Source: Eupeodes corollae
Lineage: Eukaryota; Arthropoda; Insecta; Diptera; Syrphidae
Reading direction: 5' to 3'
Length of the DNA: 64,000 nt
Assembly (NCBI RefSeq): GCF_945859685.1
Contig: NC_079147.1
Coordinates: forward strand, 255,492,572 to 255,556,571
In this document: piece after piece, positions 35,157-49,004 of the stretch
Numbering within the stretch: the first letter of the stretch is position 1
Layout: the number at the start of each line of letters is the position of its first letter
The notes under the pieces: generated by a model
Database searches by the model: none
What the model saw: only the letters and a program-made list of their open reading frames with translations
What the model was told of the DNA's origin: nothing
Made by a program: the position numbers and the translations under genes

Positions 35157-37548
35157 TAAATTCCCATAGGAAGTTATTGTAATGGGTCCGATTTGTCAAA
35201 TTGAAAATTTTGACATTTCTGGACGTTTCAAGGTCACTAGACGCGACGTGTTTTTCGTCGTCCAAAGCTCAAGAACCAAAAGAGATATCGACTTCAAATA
35301 AATGTTGTTATTAAGATAATAATGCAGAAAGATGCAGAAAGAGCTCTTAAGAAAGTTTCGTGGGCGGTTTTTTAACCATATCAGTTTAAAAAAAGGTGAA
35401 CATTTTGGTTAACCCTAATTATTTCATGAACCAATGACGCTAGAGACCTGAATTAAATTGTATATGATATATTGTAACGTGATACTAAACAAACATATTT
35501 TTTTGAAAAAAATCCAAATAACGTTTTTTTTTTTATAAATGAAAAAAACTTAAAAAAAATTAGTCACCTCGAAAATTTTACGAATACAAAATGATTTTAT
35601 CTCCAAAACAATTTTGTTCAACATGATGTTTTTAACATCTAGTAAAATTTTGAGAAATATCGAATGAACAGTTTTTGTATTAAAAATAAAAACCTAAAAA
35701 AAAACATTACTCACAGTTGGTAAAAATTGAATTTCGACTTAAATATCTTTACCAAAATTTGAGATTACGGCTTTTAACTTACTTTTACTTATAAGAAATA
35801 TTGTAGTCAACATTTTGAGAAAATCGAATTGACAGTTTTTTTTACAAAAAATATAAACCTAAACAAAAAAAAAAGGCTCGGAAGCGACCCACACTAATAA
35901 CTTCCCATCCCATCTGTCGATTTGTCTTGCTTAAAAGTTTTTCTATATGTACTCGTATCAATTTTTACCAAATTTGCGTACTATTTTTTTTTGATTTTAT
36001 TTTTTATGAAAAAACGGACTGTTGGATTATTATATAAAAATTACTGAATATTGAAAACAATATTTGAAGTGAAATAAAATAAGTTTGAAGCTAATATTTT
36101 TAATTTTTGAAAAGCTATTTGAGCCGAAAGTAAATTTTTTAAAAGTTTTAGTATTGTTTTTTTAGAGTTTTATTTTTTGTAAAAAAACTGTCCATTCGAT
36201 TTTTTTCAAAATTTTACCAAATGTTATAAAACAATATTTCTTATAACAAAAAATTAGTTTGAAGCCAATATCTACAATTTTGGAAGAGATATTTGAGTCG
36301 GAAATAAATTTATACCAACTTTTATACATTTTTTTTTAGGTTTTTATTTTTTGTAAAAAAACTGTCAATTTGATTTTTCTTAAAATGTGTCCTAATGTTA
36401 AAAACAGTATTTCTTATAAGAAAAAATTAGTTAGAAGCTATTATCTCAAAGTTTTTAAAAGATATTTAAGTCGAAAATTTTTACCAACTTTTGTTATTTT
36501 TGTCGGTTTTTAATTTTTTGTAAAAAAAATTTGAATTCGATTTTTTCAAACTTTAACTGAATGTTGACAACAAGATTTTTTGAAAGATGAAAGTAAAATC
36601 AAAATTTTACTAGATGTCTTCGTTGCACAAAAATGTTTTAGAGATGAAATCATATTTCAGTCGTAAAATTTTGGAGGTGACAAATTTTTTTTTTCAGTTT
36701 TATTGATTTATAAAAAAACCGTTATATTTATTTTTTTTCAAAAAATATACGTATTTGGTATCACGTTACAATATGTTATATAAAATTTAATTCAAGTCTC
36801 TAGCGTTTTTGGTTCGTAAGATATTTAAGATTAACAAAAATGTTCACCTTTTTTTCAAACTGCTATGGTAAAAAAGCCACCCACGCACTTTTCTTGAGAG
36901 CCCTTTCTGCATCTTTCTGCCTTATTATCTGTATAACAAAATTTATTTGAAGTCGATATCTCTTCTGGTTCTTTAGCTATGGATGACGAAAAAAACGTCG
37001 CGAACGTACGGACGTACAAAAGACATCTTTCTAAAAATCTTTTATTTCGACTCTAGGGACCTTGAAACGTCGAGAAATGTCAAAATTTTCAATTTGACAA
37101 ATCGGACCCATTACAAGTTAATAATTAAAGTTGGTAAAAATTGATTTTCGGCTTAAATATCTTTTTAAAACTTTGAGATATTGACTTAAAATTTCTTTAT
37201 CTTTTAAATCCAACAGTCCGTTTTTTCATAAAAAAATAAAATCTAAAAAAAATAGTACGTAAATTTGGTAAAAATTGATATGCAGTTCTTGATGTCTCTC
37301 AAATTAATTTCATTCATCCAATTTGTAAAAATTTAAGAAATGCTACTTTAATTGGTAAAAATTTAACAGAACTAGATTTTCAAATGAAACTATTTATGTA
37401 TTTTAAAAATATTGTTTGTAATTTTAAAATTCATTCAATCATTCAGCTGACAACTTTTTTAACTCAACACGAAAACCTACAAATTTTTAAGCAAGAGAAA
37501 TAGACAGAGGGGATGGAAAGTTATCAGTGTGGGTCGCATCCCCGCCTC
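35157..37548 (-). repeat. Element X, copy 2 (outer), interrupted by another X
   Basis: The hairpin end lies at 35,157 and the GAGGC end at 37,548. TTTT stands immediately outside both ends (35,153-35,156 and 37,549-37,552), giving a candidate 4-bp duplication. The copy is split at about 35,874/37,117 by an opposite-orientation X. The outer parts carry the conserved hairpin-proximal third and the 173-bp-type units. Confidence 0.75.
35875..37116 (+). repeat. Element X, nested copy, opposite orientation
   Basis: Starts GGCTCGGAAGCGACCCAC after an A-run and ends GGACCCATTACAA. Compared with copy 1, the 16 bases that form the terminal hairpin (TAACTTCCTATGGGAA) are missing at the right junction, where sequence continues GTTAATAATT. 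Confidence 0.7.
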
Positions 37549-37829
37549 TTTTATTGTTATAATTTTATTTTGTTATTATTAATCTATATTTCAAGTTGAA
37601 ATATAATAATTGTTATTTAATTATTTTCATTGGAAATATTAAAAAAAAATATTTTGGTGAGTAAGAGGAAAAAATAAAATATTTTCTTTTTTTAAGCAGA
37701 GTTAAAGTTAATTATTCCGCATAATTCCGCTGCAAGACTGTACTTCAATTAATCTGTTTAGAGTTCACTTTAAGGAAAATATAGAATATCTTGCACATTT
37801 TTGCGACAGCCATAGATTTTTTTTTCCTT

Positions 37830-39825
37830 TTTCCAGTATGACCTCCACTCTATCGCGCAAGAAAATTTTTAAGAATGGGAAAAAAACTCCCAAAATACAT
37901 CGAAAAGACGTGCGTCGTATTGTCATTATAATAGAAAGATATGGTCTTCAAGACATATCAGAAAAGTTAAAACAAATCTTAAGGCAAATGTTAATATTGT
38001 TTGCTTTAAGCTAAGCTAAAAATGAGAAAAAAGTGGAAGGTATTGCAACCGTTTTTTGGCATCAAATGCAGTTTGGGTTTATCAACCTTATGGTTCACAT
38101 GAAAGAGTAAAACCTCAAAATCTTGATAAAGCTGGAAGAAAACCAAAAATCTTTAATGACTGTTCTGAAAAATCAAAAACATTTAAAGTCTTTTAGATGC
38201 AACTGACCCTCAAAAAAAATTGTTAAGGCTAGTGTGATAGTGCTTTCAAAAAATGGGAAAGCGAGATTCAGCCAAGCTTTTGAAAGATTTGTCGGAAGCT
38301 TCGTCCAGTAAGGGTACGGAATTGAAAAAAAACTTTGTAAAAGATATAGTTCTGAGTATGTACCTTCAAAGGGCTTTTCTGCTGATGAAGCATTATCTTT
38401 TATGGTTGATGCTTATTTCTATTTGTCGAAACATCAATATGATGTTATTCGGCAAAAAGTAAACGCAAAATGCAAAAATCTTTTTCCCTTATATACAAAC
38501 ATTCAAAAAGCTAAGGAAAACTGTTAACCAGCTGAGTTAACATTCACTGAGGTATATGCAAAAAGTTCACTGCAGTCATTAGTAAATCATACTATTAAGA
38601 GGCTTAACAGGAGGTTTTACTCGGAAAAGACGACGAATTGAAAAATGGGGACCGTTTTTCTAAAGTGGGGATGCGATAGTGCTCAGCAAAAGCAGTATAA
38701 ACAGAAATTTATTTTGGAGGAGGGCCATACGGATGAAAGTTTATTTAGTATTTCAATGGTGCCTATTCAAATGAATTTAAGTTCTTCAAAAGGAAAAATA
38801 ATTGTTTGGAAAAATCCAGCTCCTTCATCTTCACGATATTGCCGCCCAATCAAATTTGTTTTTGCCAAAAAGTCCACTGAATTAATTTCTCAAGAAGTTA
38901 ATTCAATCCAGCAAGAAATAATAGATTTGTCTCCAGTTCTTATTCGAAATGGCGAACAAAATTTATTTGTTGAATCTACGTTTATGTTTACAATGATAGA
39001 CCGTAAAATATGTACTACAATTTCATCTGTGAATTCGTCTTCTCAAACGTGCTTCATATGTGGAGCGAAACCAAGTGAGTTAAATAAAACTCCCGTGATA
39101 TTAAATAAAACTGTCGTCGACCTTTGGAATGTCTCCGCTACATTCATGGATCCGTTTTATGGAGTGCTTATTACATAAGCTTCTTATTCTGACCTGGCAA
39201 GCTCGAGGACCGGAAAATAAAGCCAAAGTTGCTGAAGAAAAAAAAAGGATTCAACAGAAGTTTAGAAGAGAGATGGGGTTGCTTGTAGACATGCCAAAGC
39301 ATCAAGCAGGTAATACGAATGATGTTAATAATACTACTGACGGTTCTTTCGAGCTGCTGAAAAGAGTTCAGAAATTACAGGTGCAAACAAAGAATTAATT
39401 GAACGATTTCACATTGTTTTGGAAGCTTTAGGAAGTGGTTTTAAAATAAACGAAGATGCTTACTCGTATATTTAAATGAATGTAAAATGCCAGTAAGCGT
39501 CCACAAAATTCTTTTTTATGGAAAAGATATAGTAAGGTCTTGCATTCTTCCTGTACAGGACAGCTGTCAGAAGAGGCTCAAGAAAACAAGAAATAAGGCC
39601 ACGAGGAAATTTAGAGATCTATTTACTCGAAGAACTTCGAGAGTAAATACAATACAGATCTTTTCAATCGTCTTTAAATTTCATCTGATCCATTTATTAC
39701 AAACTTATGTCACAATCCTATTCTAGTTCTTGGTATAATAACAAAAGAAGTTCTTTTCCTATTAACTGCTGATGCTCTTGAGGAGAAAGAATATTTTTAC
39801 GACAGATATGAAAGTGAATGACAAA
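37830..39825 (+). mobile_element. Transib-like transposon remnant (RAG1-related transposase)
   Basis: Decayed transposase readable across several frames. Blocks in order: FSADEALSFMVDAYFYLSKH (about 38,378), PAELTFTEVYAKSSLQSLVN, FLKWGCDSAQQKQYKQKF (38,655; Asp in the position of the first catalytic residue), GHTDESLFSISMVP, SSSRYCRPIKF, a zinc-type CFIC, LHSWIRFMECLLH, WQARGPENKAKVAEEKKRIQ, EITGANKELIERFHIVL, MPVSVHKILFYGKDI, and a C-terminal TRNKATRKFRDLFTRR. The order and style match what I remember of insect Transib transposases, the superfamily from which the RAG1 core is thought to derive. At least four frameshifts or stops. Terminal repeats not located. Confidence 0.7.
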
Positions 39826-41091
39826 GTCTATGAATGTTTCTATGTATTATTATTGTAATAAAGTAAAAACAAGTAAATAAAAACAATTATTATACAAATT
39901 TTAACGGAGGCTCTCCTGTAACAATAGCAACGATGAACTCCGACTTCTTTCGTAAAAATTCACTTAATAATTGTATTTATCATAAATCTTTGCAAAATTT
40001 GTTACAACTTCTATATTTTTGTTTAATTTTTTTTTTAAAGGAACAAAAACTTAAATTTGAACTATTACCCTTGAACTTGTAATGTACGAGTAGTTAACTT
40101 ATTTACCAATTGAATAAATATGAGAACACTCACGACTTATCTGAAGAGAATCTTAGTTCTTACTGTCTTATTCTTCATCTTCATTTTATTTAAGACTTAA
40201 AAACTGTGCGTGCATTATACTATTAAATTATTTATTAAGAAGTCTACATAATAAACTACGTAATAATAAATTGTACGCCTGTAAGAAGAGTGCAATTTAA
40301 TTTTATTCATGTTGATGTTGTCTTACCTGCTAAATAGACTTCAATCAATGTGAACGTGAATTTAATTATTACTTTAAGACTAGTTAGTTTTTCTTAGGGG
40401 CTTTCAATTAAATATTTTCTAATTGAGTGTATTATTTTTGTTTTGTATGTAAATTGATGATGTTGTTTTGATACAGTCTGTCAAAAATTATATACCAGTT
40501 TAGGAAAACAAGAATACACTTAAAATGTTCGCACAATTTAATCATCAGTCGAAATTTTTGTTTTCGTAAAAAAATAAACAAAAATTTTTGTGTGAGTATT
40601 TTAGTAATTTGCAACGACTTCAATTTGAAGATTTTTTCCTCATGAAGAGTTTTCAAATCAGAGGTTTCTGCTATTTGAGCAGCTGTCACTTTGAAAGCTA
40701 TCAAATTTTGACATTTAGAAACTACATTATTACTAAAAATAGAACAATAAAATTGGTGAACATTTTTCAGTCACAGTTTTCTGAACTTAAGTACTACTAT
40801 TTTTCCATTTTTCAAAAAAAGTTTTCAAAAAGTGTGACCTCTCAAAGAGGTTATCACAATCGTTCAAAGAAACCTTGAGATTTACGCCTCTTAAACACTT
40901 CGACGAAGAAATCAAAAATATTCTATTGCTCTACAATCGGTTCAAGACATACTCACGTTCATTCTTAAAGTTATTGAAAAAATCCTGCTTCAAATTGGAT
41001 TTCAAGAACTTTCAAACATTTATAGATTCTAAAAGTTTAGTTATGTCTCATTTCATAAGTGACAATTTAACAAATTTGACGCACTTACAAG
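39826..41091. other. Non-coding spacer
   Basis: AT-rich; no recognisable genes. Open frames at 40.4-41.2 kb are low-complexity and overlap in all directions. Confidence 0.4.
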
Positions 41092-44000
41092 TTTTTTTTT
41101 TTATTTATTTATTTTATCTGTCGACTTACATCTATCAGACTAACATTAACAATAAATATTATAATAATGATAAAATAAATATAAAATGTAATAATATGTA
41201 CAACTTAAATTAAAACTTAGTTTCCAAAATGCAAAGCACCAATATATATAACGTATAGAACATTTTGTTTAAAAATTGATCTCACTTGACTAAAGTCGAT
41301 TACATTTTAAATGGAGTTGAACGCAGTACAAGATTTATGATACTCAATATAAAAAACTCTCTGGATCGTATAGATCTTTCAGGTGCATAAATATTAAAAA
41401 GGGAAAGAATAGGAGGACATACAATATGGTTCATAAGAACATCTCTAGCAAACATTATTAAAAACTATTTCCTTCTAGATTGAAGATTCATTAGCCCGAG
41501 AAGATTACTTTATAAGAAGGTGCAAAATCCCAATCCAACTTTCCGATAGCATAACGTGTACATCTTTTCTGAATATTTTTAATTCTATTAATATGACAAA
41601 CATAATATGGATCCCTTTTAACAGATTGTTCTCCAAAACAGATCTTACCAACGATGTATACATAGATTTCAAAGCGTGAGGATCGGAAAAATCTTGAGAG
41701 TTTTTTCTAAGGAATCCCAACATGGCATTGGCTTTCAAGATTAAATAATCATAATGCGGTACAAAGCTAAGTTTCTGCTCAAAAATCACACCTAAGTCCA
41801 TTTTTAAATTGACTCTAACTAGATCTGAGTTTGAGATGGAATATTTAAATAAAAAAGGATGATTAAGCATGAAAAACAAGAGAACATTAAATTTAGAAAT
41901 ATTAAAGTGCAATCTATTAATAGCACACCAACTAACAACATTATTAAGATTCTCTTGAAAAAGACTGCATTCATCTATACTTTTTAAAGACTTACAAATC
42001 TTGAGTTCTTCAGCATAAAGCAGACGTTTTGAATTCATAATATACAAAGGCAAATCATTTATGAAAAGCAGAAAAAGTATAGGTCCTAAATGACTTCCCT
42101 GAGGAACTGCAGATCGGTTAAAGATAACCTTTGACATTTTGTTCTCAATGCGTACCAATTGCCTTCGTCCAGTCAAATAACTGGACAACCATATGAGCAA
42201 AGAAGAGTGAAACCCCATTGACTGTAATTTTCTTATAAGTATTTGATGTTGAACCCTGTCGAAGGCCTTTGCAAAGTCAGTAAATATAACATCTACCTGA
42301 CAACAATCCTCTAATTCAGTTCTTAAGAAATTAGAAAATAAAGTTAAATTGGTAGTGGTAGATCCACCGCTAAGAAACCCATGTTGGGTTTCTCAAATGT
42401 AGTTCTTCACTTCATTATAAATTCTTCGTTTTACAATTGCTTCGAAAATTTTCGCGATCAATGGCAATTTAGATAAAGGACGATAATTAGAAATGTTTTG
42501 TCTTGAACCTGATTTGAATGTTGGGGTTATTAAGGATACTTTCCATGAATCCAGAAATTCCCCAGTTTGTAAAAATAAGTTGAAGATTGAAGTAAGTGCT
42601 ATTGCCATAAACTCAGAACAATTTTCGAAAAATATGGGTGGAATGTTGTCAGGACTACAAGCAAGGTTTGAGTCCAAACTCAACAATTTAGGTCTTACTT
42701 CATCCACAGTTAGAATCACATAACCAAGATTTGTTATATTATTTCCCCTATAAATATTACCATAAAGGCTTGAAGCGTCTAAGTCTTCTATAAAATTTGA
42801 CTGAAAGATAGAACTGAACATATCACAAATATCATTCTCACTATTCGATACAGCTCCTTCATAACACATATTTGATGGATAACCCATTGTTTTTCTTTTA
42901 CTATTAAGGAACAACCCGAATGCTTTGGGGTTGGATCTTATATTTGACTCAAAAGAGAAAAGATACTGTATATACGATTTTTTTTTAAGAATTCATATTC
43001 TTTTTTTGTTCGAAAATATTCCGAACGAATAGATGGATTGGATAGCATTCTTTACATTAAGTAGGAGTCTATTGAACCAAATCGGTCTATTGTTTCTCCT
43101 TGTCTTTTTTATCGGCACATAGTTCGCAAATGCAGTGTTAAATGTGTTTAAGAGGAAGTAAAAGCTTCCAAGTAAGTTTCTATTAAAATCAATATTCTTT
43201 ATGCTTTAACAAAATCATATATTCATCATTCTCAAATTAAGAAATTTTACATGACAGTAAATCAAGAGTGAACTGAAGAGCTTTATGGTGAATACTATTT
43301 TTAACTTCCCATAGGAAGTTATTGTAATGGTCTGATTTGTCAAATTGAATATTTTGACATTTCTCGACGTTTCAAGGTCCCTAGAGTCGAAATAAAAGAT
43401 TTTTAGAAAGATGTCAGTGCGTGTGTGTGTACTTGCGTTCGCGACGTTTTTTTCGTCGTCCATAGCTCAAGAACCAGTAGAGACTTCAAATAAATTTTGT
43501 TTTACAGATAATAAGGCAGCAAGATGCAGAAAGGGCTCCCAAGAAAATTGCGTGGGTGGTTTTTTTTACCATAGTTTAAAAAAAAGGTGAAAATTTTGGT
43601 TAACCATAAATATCTTACGAACCAAAAACGCTAGAGACTTGAATTAAATTTTGTGTAATAAACTGTAACGTGATCTCAAAGAAGTATATTTTTTGAAAAA
43701 AAATCGATATAACGGTTTTTTTATAAATCAAAAAAACTGAAAAAAAAAATGTGTCACCTCCTAAATTTAACGACTTACATATGACTTCATCTCCAAAACA
43801 ATTTTGAGCAACGGAGAAAAATGTTTTTGAAATTTGATAAAATTTTTAGAGAAAACCCGAATTGACAGTTTTTTTTTATAAAAAATAAAAATCTAAAAAA
43901 AACATTACTCAAAGTTCGTAAAAATTAAATATCGATTCATATATCTTTTCAAAAACTTGAAATTTAGGCTTCAAGCTTATTTTATCGTATAAAAAATATT

Positions 44001-45010
44001 GTTTTCAACATTCGGAAAAATTTTGAGAAAAATGGAATTGACAGTTTTTTTACAAAAAATAAAAACCTAAAAAAAAAATTAATAAAAGTTGGTAAAAATT
44101 GATTTTCGAATCAAATATCTTTTCAAAAATTGTAGATATTGGCTTTTAACTACTTTTATCTTTCAAAAAATATTGTTGTTAACATTTAGTAAAATTTTGA
44201 AAAAAATCGAATTGATAGTTTTTGTACAAAAAATTAAATACCTAAAAAAACATTTAACAAAAGTTGGTAAAAATTGAAAATCGAATGAACGGTTTTTTTA
44301 CAAAAAATAAAATTCTAAAAAAAAACAATACTAAAACTTGGTGAAAATTTACTTTCGACTGAAATAGCTTTTCAAAAATTAAAAATATTGGCTTCAAACT
44401 TATTTTATTTTACAGAAAATATTGTTTTCGATATTCAGTGATTTTTATATAAAAATCCAACAGTCCGTTTTTTCATACAAAATAAAATCTATAAAAAATA
44501 GTACGCAAATTTGGTAAAATTGATACTAGTACATATAGGCAAACTTTTAAGCAAGACAAATCGACAGATGGGATGGGAAGTTATCAGTGTGGATCGCATC
44601 CCAACCTCTTTTCTAATATAGGAATATCAACTTCGCAGAGCTCTGCATTAACTATATGATCTACAAAAACTAAGTCGAGCGTTCTTCCAATTGAATTTTT
44701 AACATTATTGATTTGCAATAGGCCAAGAGACATAATAGAATCCCAAAAATTTGAATCAATCGTATTGCTTAAATTAAGAGGAACCAGACATTTTTCTTCT
44801 TGAGAATAAACCCAGTTTACATCACCAAGGTTAAAATCACCTAAGATAACAACATGATCTCTATCTTTAATATTTTCTAAAATTTTAAATATGTTTAAAA
44901 ATTGCAAGGTATACATTACGAGGTAACCAGAACGAATAGCCATCATTAAGCCTCCACCAACGATATTTGTGCCTGGCAAATGCCGATCCTTTCGAAAAAC
45001 ACGTTGAATT
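41092..45010 (-). mobile_element. LINE L6, endonuclease to poly(A), interrupted by element X
   Basis: Minus-strand non-LTR element. The endonuclease part (44,985-44,613) has VVILGDFNLGDVNW and TLDLVFVD. It is interrupted by X copy 3 and resumes at 43,297 with the linker (NRPIWFNRLLLNVK). RT follows: NISNYRPLSKLPLIAKIFEAI, VIFTDFAKAFDRVQHQ and AVPQGSHLGPILFLLFINDL. The catalytic box has mutated to YAEE. There is a stop near 42,392 and the C-terminus is frameshifted. The 3' end at about 41,092 is an A-rich tail (AATAAATAAATAAAAAAAAAA on the minus strand). It is related to the copies at 49.4 and 56.4 kb. Confidence 0.8.
43302..44608 (-). repeat. Element X, copy 3, inside LINE L6
   Basis: The hairpin end is TAACTTCCCATAGGAAGTT at 43,302; the other end is ...GGATCGCATCCCAACCTC at 44,608. 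TTTT lies outside both ends (43,298-43,301 and 44,609-44,612). Excising the element with one TTTT rejoins the LINE in frame as IPIL-E-NSIHH, which fixes the element's ends precisely. Confidence 0.85.
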
Positions 45011-48000
45011 GAGCGTCAAAAAATTCGTCTCAGGAAGAGATATCAAATCGTAAGAGCAATCAGGAGAAGCGAGCCGAAAATTGTCTGATTTGATTTTTCA
45101 TTGCATAACGTATTGTGAGGTGACATAATGGTCAATTAGATACATCTATAAATTTGTCATTTCACTTTTGTCACTTTTAGGCTATATGACCCAAACGTCC
45201 AAAGGTAGATAAAGCCGTAGACCAAGAAAAATTGCTAAACACAATAGACTCTTAAAAAGATTGGAAGCACTTTCGAGGCACTATATTATGGCATTGATAA
45301 GTGGTTACCGTTTCTGTCAACAAATGCTAACCTATTATCAGTCAGTAAATCCTTAACCATTAAAGAGTCTTCGAAAATACCAGAAACACAAGTAAAATTC
45401 GCAACATGTCTAAAACATTGAGATCAGCGGATTTCTTTTTTCATACATAACGTTCTCTACTGTAAGATTGCAAAATATTTGTACTCATGTTTTTAACAAA
45501 TTATATTACACTGAAAATTACTTAACATTAAAAATTGTATATTCTTTTAATATTCGAGGATAGTTTCCTTCGCGAAATCTCACTTAATATTCTTTTTTTT
45601 CTTTAAATTAAAACAAAATTTATATTTTGTACTCAAATTTAATTTAATTGCTTGTCAAAGTTGGTAACTACATACTTACAAATTGGTATTTTTTTAAAGT
45701 TCCCTAAACATTCTCACTAAATGTGTCGGGAATTTTTGACAGTTTTCAAAAAAACATTGAAAATGTATTGTCATTTCAATTTTTGTATAGGACAGAAAAA
45801 AACATGATTGTCAAGCTGCCATTTGCAAATTCTCTTCTGTCACCTGTGACAGTTGTAAATGTCTATAAAATAAGTGGTTGGCTTGTAATATTTAAATTTT
45901 ATAATTGACATCACCCTGTTAATTTGTATTACATACAAGAAAGCCTGTCAGTCTCGTTAAAGATGTTTTTCAATTTCTACTTAATTGCATTGCAATAATC
46001 TGATGAGCTTGAGATGCATTGCTTTGTAGGCATACAAGTCTATGCCAAAGTTATAAATAAAATGATAATGTATTATTTTATAGAGTTGTTGTTTCGTCGT
46101 ACGTTGTTAACATGTGTAGTCAGTTTTTATCGAACATCTTATTCCTAAGCAAACAAGTTATAGAGTCAATAAATGTACGTACATACATTGTGCATCTATA
46201 AGCTCTTTGACCTTGTAATGGGTGGTTAACCTGCATCTTTTAATTGAATAGCTATAGAAATGAGTTCGTATATCTAATAACTACTGATTTCAAGCTTCAA
46301 ACGAGTAATGTTAATTAAATAAATAGGAAACAAAGAAATTGGACAACATTGTTTGGAATTTTTTAAGGACCACAATGTAGGTTTTTATTAAAGTTAACAC
46401 TAAGAGAAAGAAGCCTCAAAGATATTGCAGCGATGTCTGGCCTTGAAACTTGAACAGTGCAATCAAGCTTTTGCCCTTATTTATGGTTATGTTCCCGAAT
46501 GTCTTGTTATTGGCTGGAGCAACTTAGTTATTGTTAATTTCCGAATTCGAAACACAATTAAGAGATTGATTTAGATTGATTAACTTATTTGTTTTTTTAA
46601 GAAAACTTAACTATAAATGGGATGTTTAACAAAACAATTACGGAATCAAGATTCACAGTCTTTACTTTGTTCAGGAATTCGATATTTTGATAGTCTTTTT
46701 CTTGGGGCTTATGTGCTAATTATCAAAAAACCTTTAGCAAAACTTAAATAAATCATTTTAATATTGTAAACAGAACACTTAATTATTTCATTTTCAACAA
46801 GAGGAAAAAAAGAAAACTATCCGCGAACTCACTTTGTATATTGTTATCTTTAGCGAAATTCACTCGCGCTTGATGAACTTGTTTACGCGCTTGTAAAATC
46901 AAAACAAGTTCGTTTATAGATTTCTTAGCTGCTTTTATAGGCTTTTCTTAAAAGTTGTGCAGGCGTAAGTGTAGATGTACTGTAGATAGATTTACTTAGA
47001 TGTAAGTAAGTTTACGTATAGATGTAAATATTTACTGTTGAAAACAGTTATCAACATTGACAACTATATACATTTTATCAATTGTGATATAATTATTTAT
47101 GCACCTATCAATCAAATGCAATTGATGTTAGTAGCTATAAAAATATACATTCATAAGAGGCTTATAGAATGAAAACGAATTCTGGGTGTGCTTATTTTGA
47201 GCATGTGCATTAATAGATAAAAAATTGCAATTCATTCTAAGTACGTGAATTGTATAATTTTAGGAGTGTTTAATTGTTAATTTACATATAGATATAGAAC
47301 AATAGATTTAAGCTTGCACTTAAATTAATTAACAAAACAATTCAAAATAATAAAAAGATTCAGAATAGTACATGATAATGTAATCAATAATTGAAATTTG
47401 AAGTGTTGGCTATTATTTTTTATCTGCATATATTCTTTTTTTTTGGAAAATCCTTTTGCTACAAGTTTTGTTTCGGTTTTTGAGGTTTGTACATTTCGAC
47501 TTTTCTATACCAAAGAGCGACCGCTCGCAAACAATTAAAAGTTAAATAACCAAATCTTAAAACGCTTTTTATTAGAAAAAGATATTTTTCAATTGAACTA
47601 ACATTGTAACTCAAAGAGCAATTATTCAAAATACTTGAAATTAAGTGCTCTTGAATATACATACATACATGTTTACTCTAGCTCGATGTCGGATATTTTT
47701 GATTAAATAATAGATTTATATAATGAAAGCCTTTTCGTAAGATATTGATATTTATTTTATTTATTTATTTAAATCTTAGGTAATCATACAAGAAATATTT
47801 TCTAGCTTAACATAGTTAACACCCCCTGCAATAGAATTAAACTGGAAGTATTAGGCAATTAACTTAAATTTGAAAATAAATTATTTTTTTCTGTCCATTG
47901 GATATGTATCTTTGAAAAAGGACGAATTCTTTATTTTTAAGATAATAATTTTATTTAAAAGTTTTTATACCAACGAATCTGTTCTATTTAGGCCTACTAG

Positions 48001-49004
48001 CACTCTAAGTAAATAAAATTTGGTTATAGTACAATACAATTGGGTTGTACTGGGGAGAACCTATACTACGTAAATAAGTTGCGAGCAACTTAAACTTTTT
48101 TGGATGTTGCCTTGCGGGATTTATCACTGGTGTATTTATTTCCTAAGTTTTTGTTTTGTGTCCGAAATTGAGAAGTCATTTTCATATATTTAATTAATGA
48201 CTTATTTTTGAAATATTATTTTTTGTTGGAGAGTAAATAGATACATACGAAAAGAGAGAGTTTTTCATAAATGTGCACCATAAGAGTTGAGCACGCAGAT
48301 TGGGCTAAAAGAAGAAACGCATTTAGGAATGCTAATAATTTGGTATTATGTACACAAATTTCGTGTCACATGAAATGAGCCCTTGACTGTTTTATGGCTT
48401 CAACAATCTCAACGGTTTTTTGGTATTGCCGTCCTCCTTTGTAGACTTTTCTTGAAAGCGATCCCCACACTCCTCAGGTCAGGAGAATATAGTAATACAA
48501 AAATATTTAACTTTCTTCTCCAGAATTAGAATCTCACTTATGAAATTGCAAGTTAATTTATACTTAAAAGAAAAACTGTTCGTAATTCTCCAACGCTTAT
48601 ATTATAAATATCTCAAGTCACTAAGTTACACGTAAGCAATACGTGCATTGCATTAAATTGTTTAAATAATTCAGTAATTATAATTATTTTGTATTGTATT
48701 TCGTTTGTATTGATTTTTTTACTTCAAAAATGTCAAAAACAATACACTTAAGGAAATTAAGTTTATTTCACCATCGATTGAAACATTCAATAATTTTATC
48801 CTTACTTTATTATAACAACAGCTTAATCTAGAGAAATAATCTATTTTTCCCTTTTTAATAGAAGCTAAGATTCTTATATGATTGTAAGATTGTATTCTGG
48901 GCTTAGGGTTTATAGAGTATTTAAATTTTGTATTTTTCATTAATTTTTTTATAAAGATTTTATACGAATTCTTATTTAAAAAAAAACATAAATCAAAACT
49001 TTGC
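45011..49004. other. Four-kilobase region without recognised genes
   Basis: AT-rich, with no convincing ORF. The A-rich block at about 47,740-47,800 (AAATAAATAAATAAAATAAA on the minus strand) resembles a retrotransposon tail but has no coding part beside it. This is the longest stretch where I can identify nothing. Confidence 0.4.
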
